Notes: a model not told the origin generated them from the sequence alone. A DNA stretch of 64,000 bases from Tetragenococcus koreensis (GCF_003795145.1 NZ_CP027786.1:2232001-2296000); one strand, 5' to 3'; counted from the first letter of the stretch, positions 1 to 13,311 are shown. Numbers and translations are program-made.

Positions 1-446
1 GCTGTAACTGTACTGTCTACTAAGCCATTAATGCTATCGACTAGCCGTGCCAAATCGCCACGTAGTTCAAAAGGGATGCGATGATCATAATGACCATTTG
101 CAATGTAATGTAACTCGCTAATGATATGACGTTGTTGCATTTGACGGTAGCGTCGAATCAAACGCCAATATAAAAATATAATATCTAAAATAAGTAATAC
201 GGGAATTAAAAAGTTTTTTGCGCTAAGGAAAATATCCGTATTAAAGTTTCTTACAAAACTAGTTCGTGATTCAAACACCGCTTCATTTAAAGCAGGAGTG
301 TTATTTACTATAGAAGAAAGAAGGACCAACATCGCTATATTAACAATAATTAACAAAATAATTGTGATGATCGCTTCAACAAATAGCTCACTGATTTCTT
401 TTGATGTAAGAACGACTCTTTTTTTGGGTTCTCTTTTATTTCGCAT
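1..446 (-). CDS. Sensor histidine kinase, N-terminal part (cut by window edge)
   Basis: I translated the minus strand from an ATG at 446-444. About 148 residues are visible: a basic N-terminus, a first membrane segment at about residues 22-46, a short extracellular loop, a second membrane segment at about 78-96, then a HAMP-like linker. The catalytic histidine-kinase domains lie beyond the window edge. The start overlaps the end of the upstream response regulator by 11 bp, the usual translational coupling of two-component pairs. Seen: two membrane segments and linker. Inferred: kinase function, from position and topology. The ligand is unknown; a cell-wall signal is possible because the partner regulator resembles VanR/CroR. 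Confidence 0.8.
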   Translation of the reverse strand, partial: MRNKREPKKRVVLTSKEISELFVEAIITIILLIIVNIAMLVLLSSIVNNTPALNEAVFESRTSFVRNFNTDIFLSAKNFLIPVLLILDIIFLYWRLIRRYRQMQQRHIISELHYIANGHYDHRIPFELRGDLARLVDSINGLVDSTVT

Positions 447-1125
447 CGATCTTGTAGCCAACTCCCCATACGGTTTGAATGATTTTTTCTCCTCCAGTGG
501 CTTCTTCAATTTTGTCACGTAAATGACTCACGTGAACCATGACTGTTTTAGCTGAAACGACACTTTCTTGTTTCCAGACGCGTTCAAAAATTTCATCAGC
601 ACTAAAGACACGGTTTGGATGTGAAGCTAGTAAATAAAGTATGCCAAATTCTAAAGCAGTCAATTGAATCTCTTTACCACCGACTGTTCTTACTTCGTGG
701 GAATCTCGGTTAATAACAAGCGAACTAATTTCCAAAATATCTGGTTGTTCCGAAGATACTTGCATTTGTGTTCTTCTTAGTAAAGATTTAACCCGCGCCA
801 TTACTTCTAATGGATTAAATGGTTTTATTACATAATCATCTGCACCAGCGACTAAGCCCTTGATTTTATCCATATCAGTAGTTTTGGCAGTTAATAGTAT
901 AATGGGGATTTGCGATTCCTTCCTTAATGTCTTAACGACCTGCATCCCATCTAATTCTGGCATCATAATATCCAAGATAACAAGTTCTATATCTGAAAGA
1001 GTGTGTATTTTTGATAGTACTTCTTTTCCATCATAAGCTACAACGGGTTCATAACCTTCGTTGTGTAAGTAGATACTTAATAATTCAACAATTTCTTTAT
1101 CATCGTCAGCGACTAATATTTTCAT
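436..1125 (-). CDS. OmpR-family response regulator (VanR/CroR-like)
   Basis: This 229-residue protein has a receiver domain (about 1-118) with the acidic cluster DDD at 7-9, phospho-acceptor Asp52, Thr79 and Lys101 in KPF. A winged-helix DNA-binding domain (about 130-229) ends in the TVWGVGYKI motif typical of VanR-type regulators. It acts in the cytoplasm as a phosphorylation-dependent transcription factor for the kinase encoded downstream, whose start overlaps its stop. ATG start with the spaced AGGAGG-like sequence at about 1130-1137. E. faecalis CroR is a plausible relative, but I cannot prove orthology without a search, so no symbol is given. Confidence 0.9.
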   Translation of the reverse strand: MKILVADDDKEIVELLSIYLHNEGYEPVVAYDGKEVLSKIHTLSDIELVILDIMMPELDGMQVVKTLRKESQIPIILLTAKTTDMDKIKGLVAGADDYVIKPFNPLEVMARVKSLLRRTQMQVSSEQPDILEISSLVINRDSHEVRTVGGKEIQLTALEFGILYLLASHPNRVFSADEIFERVWKQESVVSAKTVMVHVSHLRDKIEEATGGEKIIQTVWGVGYKIDAK

Positions 1126-1378
1126 TTAGAGTCCTCCTCATTAGTTAACGGTAATCTTTAGTTGTATTTTACCAAAAAAAAGGAAAATTTGATAAGTTTA
1201 TACTTAATCTTTAGAGAATAATAGAAATTGTTATGAGGAGTCTCTTTTAAAAAACGAACATTGTATTAAAAAAGTAATGAGTTTTAGGGGATTTATTTAA
1301 TAGAAGCGAACAAAAACCGGCTGTAAACCAAAAGAAAGCGAAACAACTAGAAACGTTGACATAACAACGATTTTTCTA

Positions 1379-1407
1379 TTGACGAATGATTAGTTTATTG
1401 GTATATT
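1379..1407 (+). promoter_or_regulatory. Upstream rRNA operon promoter candidate (P1)
   Basis: TTGACG at 1379-1384, a 17-nt spacer and TATATT at 1402-1407. It lies about 150 bp before a second, stronger promoter, the tandem arrangement common in rrn operons. The 1126-1584 gap otherwise holds only A/T-rich sequence. Confidence 0.6.
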
Positions 1408-1529
1408 ATTACTTGTCTTCAGACAGAGCAATTATTTTTAAAACTAGCGAATAGGTTAGTACATTAAAAATATAAAATTCACTGATTGAAGCTAGTAAAA
1501 TAAAGCTGTAAAACTTTTGTAAAAAAGCA

Positions 1530-1558
1530 TTGACAAAAGCTTGTCACGCTGATAAGAT
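1530..1558 (+). promoter_or_regulatory. Main rRNA operon promoter (P2)
   Basis: Perfect -35 TTGACA at 1530-1535, a 17-nt spacer and -10 TAAGAT at 1553-1558. An A/T-rich, UP-element-like stretch precedes the -35. Transcription would start near 1565, some 20 nt before the 16S processing stem. Confidence 0.8.
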
Positions 1559-1584
1559 ATAAAAGTTGCTACGGCGACAAATAG

Positions 1585-3356
<1,772 letters not shown>

Positions 3357-3366
3357 CCCCCGCAAG

Positions 3367-3439
3367 GGGGCCTTAGCTCAGATGGGAGAGCGCCTGCTTT
3401 GCACGCAGGAGGTCAGCGGTTCGATCCCGCTAGGCTCCA
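3367..3439 (+). tRNA. tRNA-Ala (TGC), in 16S-23S spacer
   Basis: A 73-nt cloverleaf with acceptor stem GGGGCCT/AGGCTCC, anticodon stem CCTGC/GCAGG and loop TTTGCAC giving anticodon TGC. CCA is not fully encoded. Spacer tRNA-Ala is usual in enterococcal rrn operons. Confidence 0.96.
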
Positions 3440-3461
3440 TGAACGACCTTTAAGGTCGTTA

Positions 3462-6605
<3,144 letters not shown>

Positions 6606-6624
6606 TTCACTCAACATGATTTTG

Positions 6625-6743
6625 TGTGTGGTGGCGATCGCAAGAAGGAGACACCTGTTCCCATGCCGAACACAGTCGTTAAGCTTCTTAGCGCCAATTG
6701 TAGTGAGGGGTTATCCCCTTGTGAGAGTCGGACGTCGCCACGC
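6625..6743 (+). rRNA. rrf: 5S ribosomal RNA
   Basis: A gene of about 117-119 nt with the terminal helix GTGGCGA/TCGCCAC and the conserved CCGAACACAG loop. It ends 8 nt before tRNA-Val. Ends are approximate. Confidence 0.95.
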
Positions 6744-6750
6744 GGAATCA

Positions 6751-6823
6751 GGAGGTTTAGCTCAGCTGGGAGAGCATCTGCCTTACAAGCAGAGGGTCAT
6801 AGGTTCGAGCCCTATAACCTCCA
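6751..6823 (+). tRNA. tRNA-Val (TAC)
   Basis: 73-nt cloverleaf. The anticodon loop CTTACAA gives TAC. First of eight tRNAs after 5S. Confidence 0.96.
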
Positions 6824-6825
6824 TT

Positions 6826-6898
6826 GAGTCGTTAGCTCAGTTGGTAGAGCATCTGACTTTTAATCAGAGGGTCACAGGTTCGAACCCTGTACGACTCA
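6826..6898 (+). tRNA. tRNA-Lys (TTT)
   Basis: 73-nt cloverleaf with acceptor GAGTCGT/ACGACTC. The loop CTTTTAA gives TTT. It lies 2 nt after tRNA-Val. Confidence 0.96.
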
Positions 6899-6912
6899 TT
6901 TTAGATCAATCA

Positions 6913-6994
6913 GCGGGTGTGGCGGAATTGGCAGACGCACTAGATTTAGGATCTAGCGCCGCAAGGCGTGGGGGTTCAAGTCCCTTCACCCGCA
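6913..6994 (+). tRNA. tRNA-Leu (TAG)
   Basis: 82-nt class II tRNA with a long variable arm. Acceptor GCGGGTG/CACCCGC. The loop TTTAGGA gives TAG. Confidence 0.95.
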
Positions 6995-7011
6995 TGGCAT
7001 GATAGACATGC

Positions 7012-7084
7012 GCCGGCTTAGCTCAGTTGGTAGAGCATCTGATTTGTAATCAGAGGGTCGAGGGTTCAAGTCCTTTAGCCGGCA
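7012..7084 (+). tRNA. tRNA-Thr (TGT)
   Basis: 73-nt cloverleaf with acceptor GCCGGCT/AGCCGGC. The loop TTTGTAA gives TGT. Confidence 0.96.
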
Positions 7085-7095
7085 TCTAAAGAGCT

Positions 7096-7167
7096 GCGGA
7101 AATAGCTCAGCGGTAGAGCACCACCTTGCCAAGGTGGGGGTCGCGGGTTCGAATCCCGTTTTCCGCT
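7096..7167 (+). tRNA. tRNA-Gly (GCC)
   Basis: 72-nt cloverleaf with acceptor GCGGAAA/TTTCCGC. The loop TTGCCAA gives GCC. Confidence 0.96.
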
Positions 7168-7182
7168 TGATGCCAAAACCAC

Positions 7183-7269
7183 GCCGGGGTGGCGGAACTG
7201 GCAGACGCACAGGACTTAAAATCCTGCGGTAAGTGTATTACCGTACCGGTTCGATTCCGGTCCTCGGCA
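7183..7269 (+). tRNA. tRNA-Leu (TAA)
   Basis: 87-nt class II tRNA with variable-arm stem CGGTAA/TTACCG. The loop CTTAAAA gives TAA. Confidence 0.95.
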
Positions 7270-7284
7270 TTGTTTCATTGTATT

Positions 7285-7358
7285 GCGCCCATAGCTCAAC
7301 TGGACAGAGTGTCTGACTACGGATCAGAAGGTTGAGGGTTCAAATCCTTCTGGGCGCG
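7285..7358 (+). tRNA. tRNA-Arg (ACG)
   Basis: 74-nt cloverleaf with acceptor GCGCCCA/TGGGCGC. The loop CTACGGA gives ACG, whose A34 would be read as inosine. Confidence 0.96.
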
Positions 7359-7361
7359 TAA

Positions 7362-7435
7362 CGGGAAGTAGCTCAGCTTGGTAGAGCACTTGGTTTGGGA
7401 CCAAGGGGTCGTAGGTTCGAATCCTGTCTTCCCGA
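7362..7435 (+). tRNA. tRNA-Pro (TGG)
   Basis: 74-nt cloverleaf with acceptor CGGGAAG/CTTCCCG. The loop TTTGGGA gives TGG. Last tRNA of the operon. Confidence 0.96.
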
Positions 7436-7450
7436 TTTTTTATTGTAATA

Positions 7451-7497
7451 AAGGTACTTGAGGAAAGGAAATTTCTTTTCTTCTAGTGCCTTTTTTT
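7451..7497 (+). terminator. rrn/tRNA operon terminator
   Basis: An imperfect inverted repeat of about 21 bp (arms near 7451-7471 and 7472-7492, several G-T pairs) runs into a T tract at 7491-7497, just after tRNA-Pro. Confidence 0.75.
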
Positions 7498-7504
7498 GTA
7501 TGAG

Positions 7505-7533
7505 TTGAGATATAACTGAAATTGAAATATGAT
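7505..7533 (+). promoter_or_regulatory. rsgA-rpe-thiN promoter candidate
   Basis: TTGAGA at 7505-7510, a 17-nt spacer and TATGAT at 7528-7533 (TACAAT at 7533-7538 overlaps). It gives rsgA its own promoter after the rrn terminator. Confidence 0.65.
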
Positions 7534-7567
7534 ACAATACAATTAAAAAGATAAAGGAGGCGGATTA

Positions 7568-8446
7568 TTGAAGGGTCAAATCCAAAAAGCGTTGAGCGGA
7601 TTTTACTATATTTATTCAGAAGGTAAAATTTATCAAACAAGAGCCCGTGGAAACTTTCGTAATCGAAAAATTACTCCCTTAGTTGGAGATTATGCTGTTT
7701 TTGAGAGTGAAAATTTAACTGAAGGTTATTTACTTGAGATATTGCCTAGAAAGAATAAATTGTTACGCCCACCAGTAGCAAATGTTGATCAAGGAATCAT
7801 TGTAATAAGTTTGGTTGAACCGCAATTTTCTTATTTTTTATTAGATCGTTTTTTAGTAAGTATTGAATATGAAGATATCGAACCGATTATTTATTTGAGT
7901 AAGGCCGATTTACAAATAGAAAATAAACTGCTTAATGAAATTATCTCAACCTATCAAAAAATTGGTTATACTGTGATTGTTTCGAATGAGGAAGAGGCGA
8001 TGGAAAAACTAATCGGTTTATTTCCTGATCGTTTAACGGTTTTTACCGGTCAATCTGGTACGGGGAAATCAACTTTATTGAATCGTTTAATGCCACAGTT
8101 AGAATTAGAAACAGCAGAAATTTCTGACGCTTTAGGCCGTGGCCGACATACCACTAGGCATGTTGAATTACTCTCAATTGCGGATGGGTTGGTTGCTGAT
8201 ACACCAGGATTTAGTGCGATTAATTTCTTTGATATCACTGAAAGAGAGTTAGCAAAACAATTCCCAGAATTTGTGCAAGCCTCACCACACTGTCGTTTTC
8301 GTGAATGCCTCCACTTAAATGAGCCTGATTGTGAGGTTAAACGGCAAGTAGAAACAGGCGATATCGCTAAAAGTAGATACGAGAACTATGTTCGTTTTTT
8401 GGAAGAAATTAAAAAGAGAAAACCAATTTATAAAAAGAAAAGGTAG
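7568..8446 (+). CDS. rsgA: Ribosome small-subunit-dependent GTPase RsgA
   Basis: RsgA binds the maturing 30S subunit in the cytoplasm and hydrolyses GTP to check late 16S assembly. The 292-residue protein has an N-terminal OB-fold (about 1-65) and a circularly permuted GTPase domain in the diagnostic order: SKAD (G4-like) at 111-114, Walker A GQSGTGKS at 161-168, then DTPG at 211-214. A C-terminal zinc knuckle uses Cys242, Cys247, His249 and Cys255. The start is TTG at 7568, set by AAAGGAGG at 7554-7561; no ATG upstream is in frame. It heads a tight rsgA-rpe-thiN operon. In E. faecalis the prpC/prkC phosphatase-kinase pair usually precedes it; here an rRNA operon does. Confidence 0.95.
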   Translation: MKGQIQKALSGFYYIYSEGKIYQTRARGNFRNRKITPLVGDYAVFESENLTEGYLLEILPRKNKLLRPPVANVDQGIIVISLVEPQFSYFLLDRFLVSIEYEDIEPIIYLSKADLQIENKLLNEIISTYQKIGYTVIVSNEEEAMEKLIGLFPDRLTVFTGQSGTGKSTLLNRLMPQLELETAEISDALGRGRHTTRHVELLSIADGLVADTPGFSAINFFDITERELAKQFPEFVQASPHCRFRECLHLNEPDCEVKRQVETGDIAKSRYENYVRFLEEIKKRKPIYKKKR

Positions 8447-8456
8447 GGTTTTAATA

Positions 8457-9107
8457 ATGAAAATTTCACCATCGATTTTAAGCGCGAATTTTGCAAATTT
8501 ACAACGTGATATTGAATTAGTTGAAAAAAACGGTGCAGATTATATTCATGTAGATGTAATGGATGGTCATTTTGTGCCTAATATTACGTTTGGTCCCAAT
8601 GTGATTCAGGCTATCCGTCCTACGACTAAATTACCATTGGATACTCATTTAATGATTGAAAATCCGGAAGATTATATTGATGCTTTTGCTGAAGCAGGAG
8701 CTGATATTATTGGAGTTCATGTTGAAGCTACGGCACACATTCATCGTGCGATACAATTGATTAAAAATAAGAACGTTCGTGCAGAAGTGGTCATTAACCC
8801 TGGAACTCCTGTTGAAGCCATTTACCATGTATTACCTATGGTAGATCAAGTACTTGTAATGACTGTTAACCCAGGTTTTGGCGGACAATCTTTTATTGAA
8901 GAGTCGCTAAACAAGATTCAACAATTAGCTAAATTAAAAGATGAAAAGGGTTATCATTATGACATAGAAGTTGATGGAGGAATTGTTCCTGAAACAGCTC
9001 AACGTTGTAAAGAAGCAGGTGCTAATGTTTTTGTTGCAGGTAGTTATATTTTTGTTGCAGAGCAACCTAAAAAACAAATCCAACTTTTGAAAGAAGCGAT
9101 TGAATAA
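8457..9107 (+). CDS. rpe: Ribulose-phosphate 3-epimerase
   Basis: Rpe interconverts ribulose-5-phosphate and xylulose-5-phosphate in the pentose phosphate pathway. The 216-residue TIM barrel shows the metal-site motifs HVDVMDGHFVPN early, MTVNPGFGGQ in the middle and EVDGGI near the C-terminus, all standard for the family. An upstream in-frame ATG at 8388 lies inside rsgA and would add 23 unrelated residues, so I chose ATG 8457, where the conserved MKISPSIL begins. It follows rsgA by 10 bp, and its stop overlaps the thiN start (TAATG), implying translational coupling. Confidence 0.95.
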   Translation: MKISPSILSANFANLQRDIELVEKNGADYIHVDVMDGHFVPNITFGPNVIQAIRPTTKLPLDTHLMIENPEDYIDAFAEAGADIIGVHVEATAHIHRAIQLIKNKNVRAEVVINPGTPVEAIYHVLPMVDQVLVMTVNPGFGGQSFIEESLNKIQQLAKLKDEKGYHYDIEVDGGIVPETAQRCKEAGANVFVAGSYIFVAEQPKKQIQLLKEAIE

Positions 9108-9745
9108 TGAATGTTTTACTGGCGGCAGGAGGACCGATTTCCCAGTGGCCAAATATAGCAAAGCAGTACGAACTATACGTCGGTATTGATCGAGGCAGCC
9201 TTTTTTTACAACAAAAACAGCTGCCGATAAACATTGCTATTGGAGACTTCGATTCACTGAACACGCAAGAGCGTGAAAGGATTTTTAAATTAGCTGACAA
9301 AGTGGTTACTTCTCCTGCTGAAAAGGATGATACAGATACTCAATTAGCGCTAGACCTTATTTTAAGAGAACATCCAAATGCTAAAGTTACAGTGGTTGGT
9401 GCAACGGGAGGAAGAATCGATCACTTTTTAGCAAATTTTTGGATGGTTTTGGAACCACGATTTCGTAAACATAGTCAAAATATTTATCTACAGGATAAAC
9501 AAAATTCAATTTCCTTTCTGCTTCCGGGAGAACATACGATTACAAAAGAAGCTGATAAACAATATTTGGCTTTTTGTTGCTTGACTCCAGTATCTGAACT
9601 AACATTGGCAAAAAGCAAGTATACGTTAGATAAGCAAGAGGTTTTATACCCAATATCATATGCGAGTAACGAATTTATTGGCGAGCAAGCGGAAGTCTCA
9701 TTTTCAAAGGGAATAATCGCGGTGATTCAAAGTAAAGACGCTTAA
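9107..9745 (+). CDS. thiN: Thiamine pyrophosphokinase
   Basis: This enzyme transfers pyrophosphate from ATP to thiamine to make thiamine diphosphate, the cofactor of transketolase and pyruvate dehydrogenase. The 212-residue protein carries GIDRGS near residue 25-30, GDFDSL near 46 and DDTDTQLAL near 73, the conserved acidic and ATP/thiamine-site motifs, followed by GATGGRIDH. The ATG at 9107 overlaps the rpe stop codon by one base. It is the last gene of the rsgA operon, an order known from other Firmicutes. Confidence 0.93.
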   Translation: MNVLLAAGGPISQWPNIAKQYELYVGIDRGSLFLQQKQLPINIAIGDFDSLNTQERERIFKLADKVVTSPAEKDDTDTQLALDLILREHPNAKVTVVGATGGRIDHFLANFWMVLEPRFRKHSQNIYLQDKQNSISFLLPGEHTITKEADKQYLAFCCLTPVSELTLAKSKYTLDKQEVLYPISYASNEFIGEQAEVSFSKGIIAVIQSKDA

Positions 9746-9808
9746 CAGAACGAATATATTATCTTTTATAAAAAATAGTTTAAAAAAAGTTAAGAGTGGC
9801 TAGTTATC

Positions 9809-9837
9809 TTTTGTTTAAAGCTATTTAGTGGTACAAT
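9809..9837 (+). promoter_or_regulatory. mreCD promoter candidate
   Basis: A weak -35 TTTTGT at 9809-9814, a 17-nt spacer and TACAAT at 9832-9837, 35 nt before the mreC GTG start. Confidence 0.45.
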
Positions 9838-9872
9838 CTATCCATTGAGTTTGAAATAATTGGGGTGCACTT

Positions 9873-10730
9873 GTGAAAAAATTTAATCCAAATAAAAATA
9901 TTATTATTACCTTAATTATCGTGATTATCATTGTCACTGTTTTGAGTATCACTATGGCTAGACGAGCTGTTGATCAAAAAGCTTCTTTTGCACAAGTAGT
10001 TGTCAATGATACTGTTGCAACGGTAGATAAAGTCTTATACACGCCAGTACGTTGGTTTGAAGACGGCGTTGGATCAATCCAAGATTTATTTGTAACCTAC
10101 CAAGAAAATGAACGGTTAAAAGGAAGAATTGATAATTATGATGAAGTTGTTCAACAAAATGAAAGTCAGAAACGAGAGATCGCGAATTTAAAGGAAGAAT
10201 TAGATCTAAATGAAACACTAACGAATTATGAGAAAAAAGCAGCGAATGTTATCTCACGTTCACCAGATTCTTGGCAAGATATAATGATCGTTGATCAAGG
10301 TTCAAATCAAGGTATCAGTGATAATATGGCTGTTATGGCTAAAAATGGCCTGATTGGTCGCGTACTTGAAGTTAATGCAAACTCTTCTAAAGTAGAGTTG
10401 TTAACCTCTGACAATCAAACAAGTAATCATTTTCCAGTTCGAATAACGACCGAAGATGGCGATGCTTTTGGATTGTTAAAAGGCTATGATCGTCGTCAAC
10501 AAGCGTTGGTTGTTGAAGAATTGACTGGGGAAACAGGTATCAAAAAAGATGATACAGTTCAAACTTCGGGACTGGGAGGAAATTCTCCATCAGATTTGAA
10601 TGTTGGTAAAGTCATTGAGGCAGAACCTGATGACTTTGGCTTAGATCGTAAAGTATATGTCCAACCGGCAGCAGATGTAAATGATGTGTCTGTTGTTACG
10701 ATTATCGAGCGCACAGTAGGTGAAGACTAG
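9873..10730 (+). CDS. mreC: Rod-shape-determining protein MreC
   Basis: MreC is a membrane-anchored scaffold for lateral or septal peptidoglycan synthesis. The 285-residue protein has a short cytoplasmic tail, one membrane helix at about residues 10-28, a coiled coil at about 75-118 and a C-terminal extracellular beta-domain containing MAVMAKNGLIGRV, the family signature region. The GTG start at 9873 follows GGGGTG at 9862-9867. mreD begins 2 bp after the stop. No mreB is nearby, as in other ovoid cocci, where MreCD serve peripheral wall growth. Confidence 0.93.
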   Translation: MKKFNPNKNIIITLIIVIIIVTVLSITMARRAVDQKASFAQVVVNDTVATVDKVLYTPVRWFEDGVGSIQDLFVTYQENERLKGRIDNYDEVVQQNESQKREIANLKEELDLNETLTNYEKKAANVISRSPDSWQDIMIVDQGSNQGISDNMAVMAKNGLIGRVLEVNANSSKVELLTSDNQTSNHFPVRITTEDGDAFGLLKGYDRRQQALVVEELTGETGIKKDDTVQTSGLGGNSPSDLNVGKVIEAEPDDFGLDRKVYVQPAADVNDVSVVTIIERTVGED

Positions 10731-10732
10731 TT

Positions 10733-11239
10733 ATGAATAAAGTTAAAAAACAATATGTGGCAGCTCCGATTTTCTTTTTGGTAATGTTATTAGATAGCCA
10801 TTTAACCCGTACATTGTCAGCATGGAGCGATGGGGCTAACGTTTGGAAAACACATCTATTATTACTGATCTTGATGTTTTGTGTACCAAAATTTTCAAAA
10901 CGTTATATGATTACAACCGCTATTATCTTAGGTAGTATATTTGACTTGTACTATATAGGTGTATTAGGCATTTATGCTGTGAGTTTTCCATTAGCTGTTT
11001 GGGGGATGTACTTGTTATTTAATCTCCTTTATCAAAATATATTCACTATGTTTTTTGGTTGGATTATTTTGATAACGGGCTATGAATTGGCAGCTGCGGG
11101 TATTCAAATTATTTTTCAAATATCAGTGATTAACCCAATTTTCTTTGCAACTAATTTTTTAGGGCCAACTTTATTAGTTAATATTTTATTCTTTTTCATT
11201 ATTTATTACATTGTCAAGGTGTTATTCCGCTGGGAATAA
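10733..11239 (+). CDS. mreD: Rod-shape-determining protein MreD
   Basis: MreD is an integral membrane partner of MreC. This 168-residue protein is almost wholly hydrophobic, with five to six predicted membrane helices, and follows mreC at 2-bp spacing. Its length fits the Firmicute family (about 165-175 residues). Its last codons lie inside a strong inverted repeat that is also the transcription terminator, so sagA downstream is a separate unit. Confidence 0.9.
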   Translation: MNKVKKQYVAAPIFFLVMLLDSHLTRTLSAWSDGANVWKTHLLLLILMFCVPKFSKRYMITTAIILGSIFDLYYIGVLGIYAVSFPLAVWGMYLLFNLLYQNIFTMFFGWIILITGYELAAAGIQIIFQISVINPIFFATNFLGPTLLVNILFFFIIYYIVKVLFRWE

Positions 11240-11251
11240 CACCTATTTTTT
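11217..11251 (+). terminator. mreCD terminator embedded in the mreD stop region
   Basis: AGGTGTTATTCC at 11217-11228 pairs perfectly with GGAATAACACCT at 11233-11244 and is followed by ATTTTTT. The stem contains the mreD stop codon at 11237-11239. Confidence 0.85.
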
Positions 11252-11318
11252 ACAATCAAAGAGACGTTAGATTAAATATATATTTCAAAAATGAAATATA
11301 TTTGTAACAATTCTTTTA

Positions 11319-11346
11319 TTGTAATGTCATACGGCTGTGTTACAAT
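11319..11346 (+). promoter_or_regulatory. sagA promoter candidate
   Basis: TTGTAA at 11319-11324, a 16-nt spacer and TACAAT at 11341-11346. It leaves a leader of about 75 nt before the sagA start. Confidence 0.6.
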
Positions 11347-11428
11347 CATTTTATCGTTGAAAAAGTGTTTAAGATTTCTTAACTTCTTAAGCAATTATAA
11401 AATAAATTTAAAGTTGGAGGAATGAAAA

Positions 11429-13285
11429 GTGAAAAGACGTGTATTGACGGCGTTATTAACATGCTCATTAACACTTACTGCAGTTGCAGCTCCAAGCGTA
11501 GTCTTGGCAGATGACTTTGATCAGCAAATTGAAGAGAAAAGTAAAGAAATTGATGACTTGCATGGGCAACAAGCAAGTATTCAATCAGAAATTGATTCGT
11601 TGGAAGGCGAAGTTTCAGGTATTAACGAGAAGGCAGAAAGTTTACTTGCAAAACAACAAGAATTAGATGAACAATCTAAAAAATTAGAGCAAGAAATTAG
11701 CGATTTGCAAAATCGTATCGACAAACGTGAAGAAGCAATTCGCGAACAAGCTCGTGATGTGCAAGTAAATGGTTCAGATACCAACATCATTGATGCAGTT
11801 TTAAACTCTGATTCATTGACAGATGCTTTTGGCCGTGTTCAAGCAATGAACACGATCGTAAATGCAAACAATGATTTAGTAGAACAACAAAAAGAAGATA
11901 AAGAAGCTGTTGAAAGCAAAAAAGCTGAAAATGATGAAAAACAAAAAGAAATTCAAGCTAACCAAGCGAGTTTAGAAGAACAAAAAGGCCAATTGGAACA
12001 AAGCCAAGCTGACCTAGACTATAAAAAAGCTGATTTAGCTTTACAAGAAGCTTCTAAGAACGACGAAAAAGAAGAAATTCAAAAACGTAAAGATGAAGCA
12101 GAAGCAGAACAAGCACGTATTGCTGAAGAACAAAAACGCGTCGAAGAAGCACGTCAACAAGCAGAAGCAGAAGCTCAACAACAACAAGAAGCTGAAGCAG
12201 CTGCTGCCGCTCAAGAAGCAGAGCAAGAGGAAGCTTCAGAAGAGCAACCAGAAGCAACAGTTGAATCTGAAGAAGAATCAGTAGAACAAGAAGCACCGGC
12301 TACTACTGAAGAATCAGAAGAACAACCAGCAACTTCTGAAGAAGAAGTGGAAGAACCAGAAGCAACTGAAGAGTCTCAAGAAGAGCCAGAAGTAACTGAA
12401 GAAACACAAGAATCAGAAGAGGCTCCGGAAGTTGAAGAATCAGAAGAACAACCAGCAACTTCTGAAGAAGAAGTAGAAGAACCAGAAACAACAGAAGAAT
12501 CAACCGAAGTAGAAGAAGTAGCACCAGAAACTACGACTACTGAAGAATCAGAAGAACCACAAGAAACAACAACAGAAGAACCAGTAGCTCCTGAAGAAAC
12601 ACAAGTACAAGAAGAACCAGAAGCAACTGAAGAGTCTCAAGAAGCGCCAGTAGAAGAACCAGAAACAACAGAAGAGTCAACTGAAGCGCCAGCACCAGCT
12701 CCTGTTGAATCAAGCGAAGAAGCGTCAGAAACGACTACGTCTTCTGAACAACCAGCAACTTCTTCAACTGTTGAAGAAAATGTTCAACCAGAAGCACCAG
12801 CAAGCTCTGATCAAGGTAATTCTAGCAATGGAAATCAAAACAACTCTGGTAACCAAGGTAGTAATCAACCAACAGACGTTTCAACAAAACCAGAAGAGCC
12901 TAAAGAAGAAACTTCTGCACCATCTCCAAGTGCTGATGGTTCAGCTATCGTAGCTGAAGCGCAAAAATATATGGGAACACCATATGCATGGGGCGGAAGA
13001 ACACCAGATGGATTTGACTGTTCAGGATTTACTCAATATGTTTACAAACAAGTAACAGGTAGAGATATCGGTACTTACACTGTACCGCAAGAAAATGCCG
13101 GCACTCAAATTTCTGTTAGTGAAGCACAAGCAGGGGATTTATTGTTCTGGGGTTCTAAAGGAAGTACTTATCACGTAGCAATTTCTACAGGTGGTAGCTC
13201 ATTTATCCACGCACCAAAACCAGGTGACACTGTTAAAAATGGTGATACTCAATACTTTACACCAAGCTTTGCAGTAAGAATGTAG
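11429..13285 (+). CDS. sagA: Secreted NlpC/P60 peptidoglycan hydrolase, SagA-like
   Basis: SagA-type enzymes are exported D,L-endopeptidases that cut cross-linked muropeptides during daughter-cell separation. The 618-residue protein has a signal peptide (about 1-27), a long coiled coil (about 30-260), a Glu/Pro/Thr/Ser-rich linker (about 265-490) with repeated EESEEQPATSEEEVEEP-type units, and an NlpC/P60 domain (about 505-618). The catalytic triad is Cys531, His582 and His594; the 51- and 12-residue spacings match E. faecium SagA (Cys443, His494, His506 as I recall). The linker is longer here and very acidic. The GTG start at 11429 follows TTGGAGGA. The gene sits directly after mreCD, as in E. 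faecium. Confidence 0.93.
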   Translation: MKRRVLTALLTCSLTLTAVAAPSVVLADDFDQQIEEKSKEIDDLHGQQASIQSEIDSLEGEVSGINEKAESLLAKQQELDEQSKKLEQEISDLQNRIDKREEAIREQARDVQVNGSDTNIIDAVLNSDSLTDAFGRVQAMNTIVNANNDLVEQQKEDKEAVESKKAENDEKQKEIQANQASLEEQKGQLEQSQADLDYKKADLALQEASKNDEKEEIQKRKDEAEAEQARIAEEQKRVEEARQQAEAEAQQQQEAEAAAAAQEAEQEEASEEQPEATVESEEESVEQEAPATTEESEEQPATSEEEVEEPEATEESQEEPEVTEETQESEEAPEVEESEEQPATSEEEVEEPETTEESTEVEEVAPETTTTEESEEPQETTTEEPVAPEETQVQEEPEATEESQEAPVEEPETTEESTEAPAPAPVESSEEASETTTSSEQPATSSTVEENVQPEAPASSDQGNSSNGNQNNSGNQGSNQPTDVSTKPEEPKEETSAPSPSADGSAIVAEAQKYMGTPYAWGGRTPDGFDCSGFTQYVYKQVTGRDIGTYTVPQENAGTQISVSEAQAGDLLFWGSKGSTYHVAISTGGSSFIHAPKPGDTVKNGDTQYFTPSFAVRM

Positions 13286-13311
13286 GATCGAATTTTAAAA
13301 ATTAAAGTTTA

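Noticed and set aside
11303-11343. WalR-type boxes upstream of sagA
   Set aside because: TGTAAC, TGTAAT and TGTTAC occur, but spacings are 17 and 18 nt instead of the required 11, so no canonical WalR site.
12041-12524. Leu-rich minus-strand and Lys-rich plus-strand frames inside sagA
   Set aside because: They are shadow frames produced by the Glu/Gln-rich repeats (GAA/CAA codons) of the real gene.
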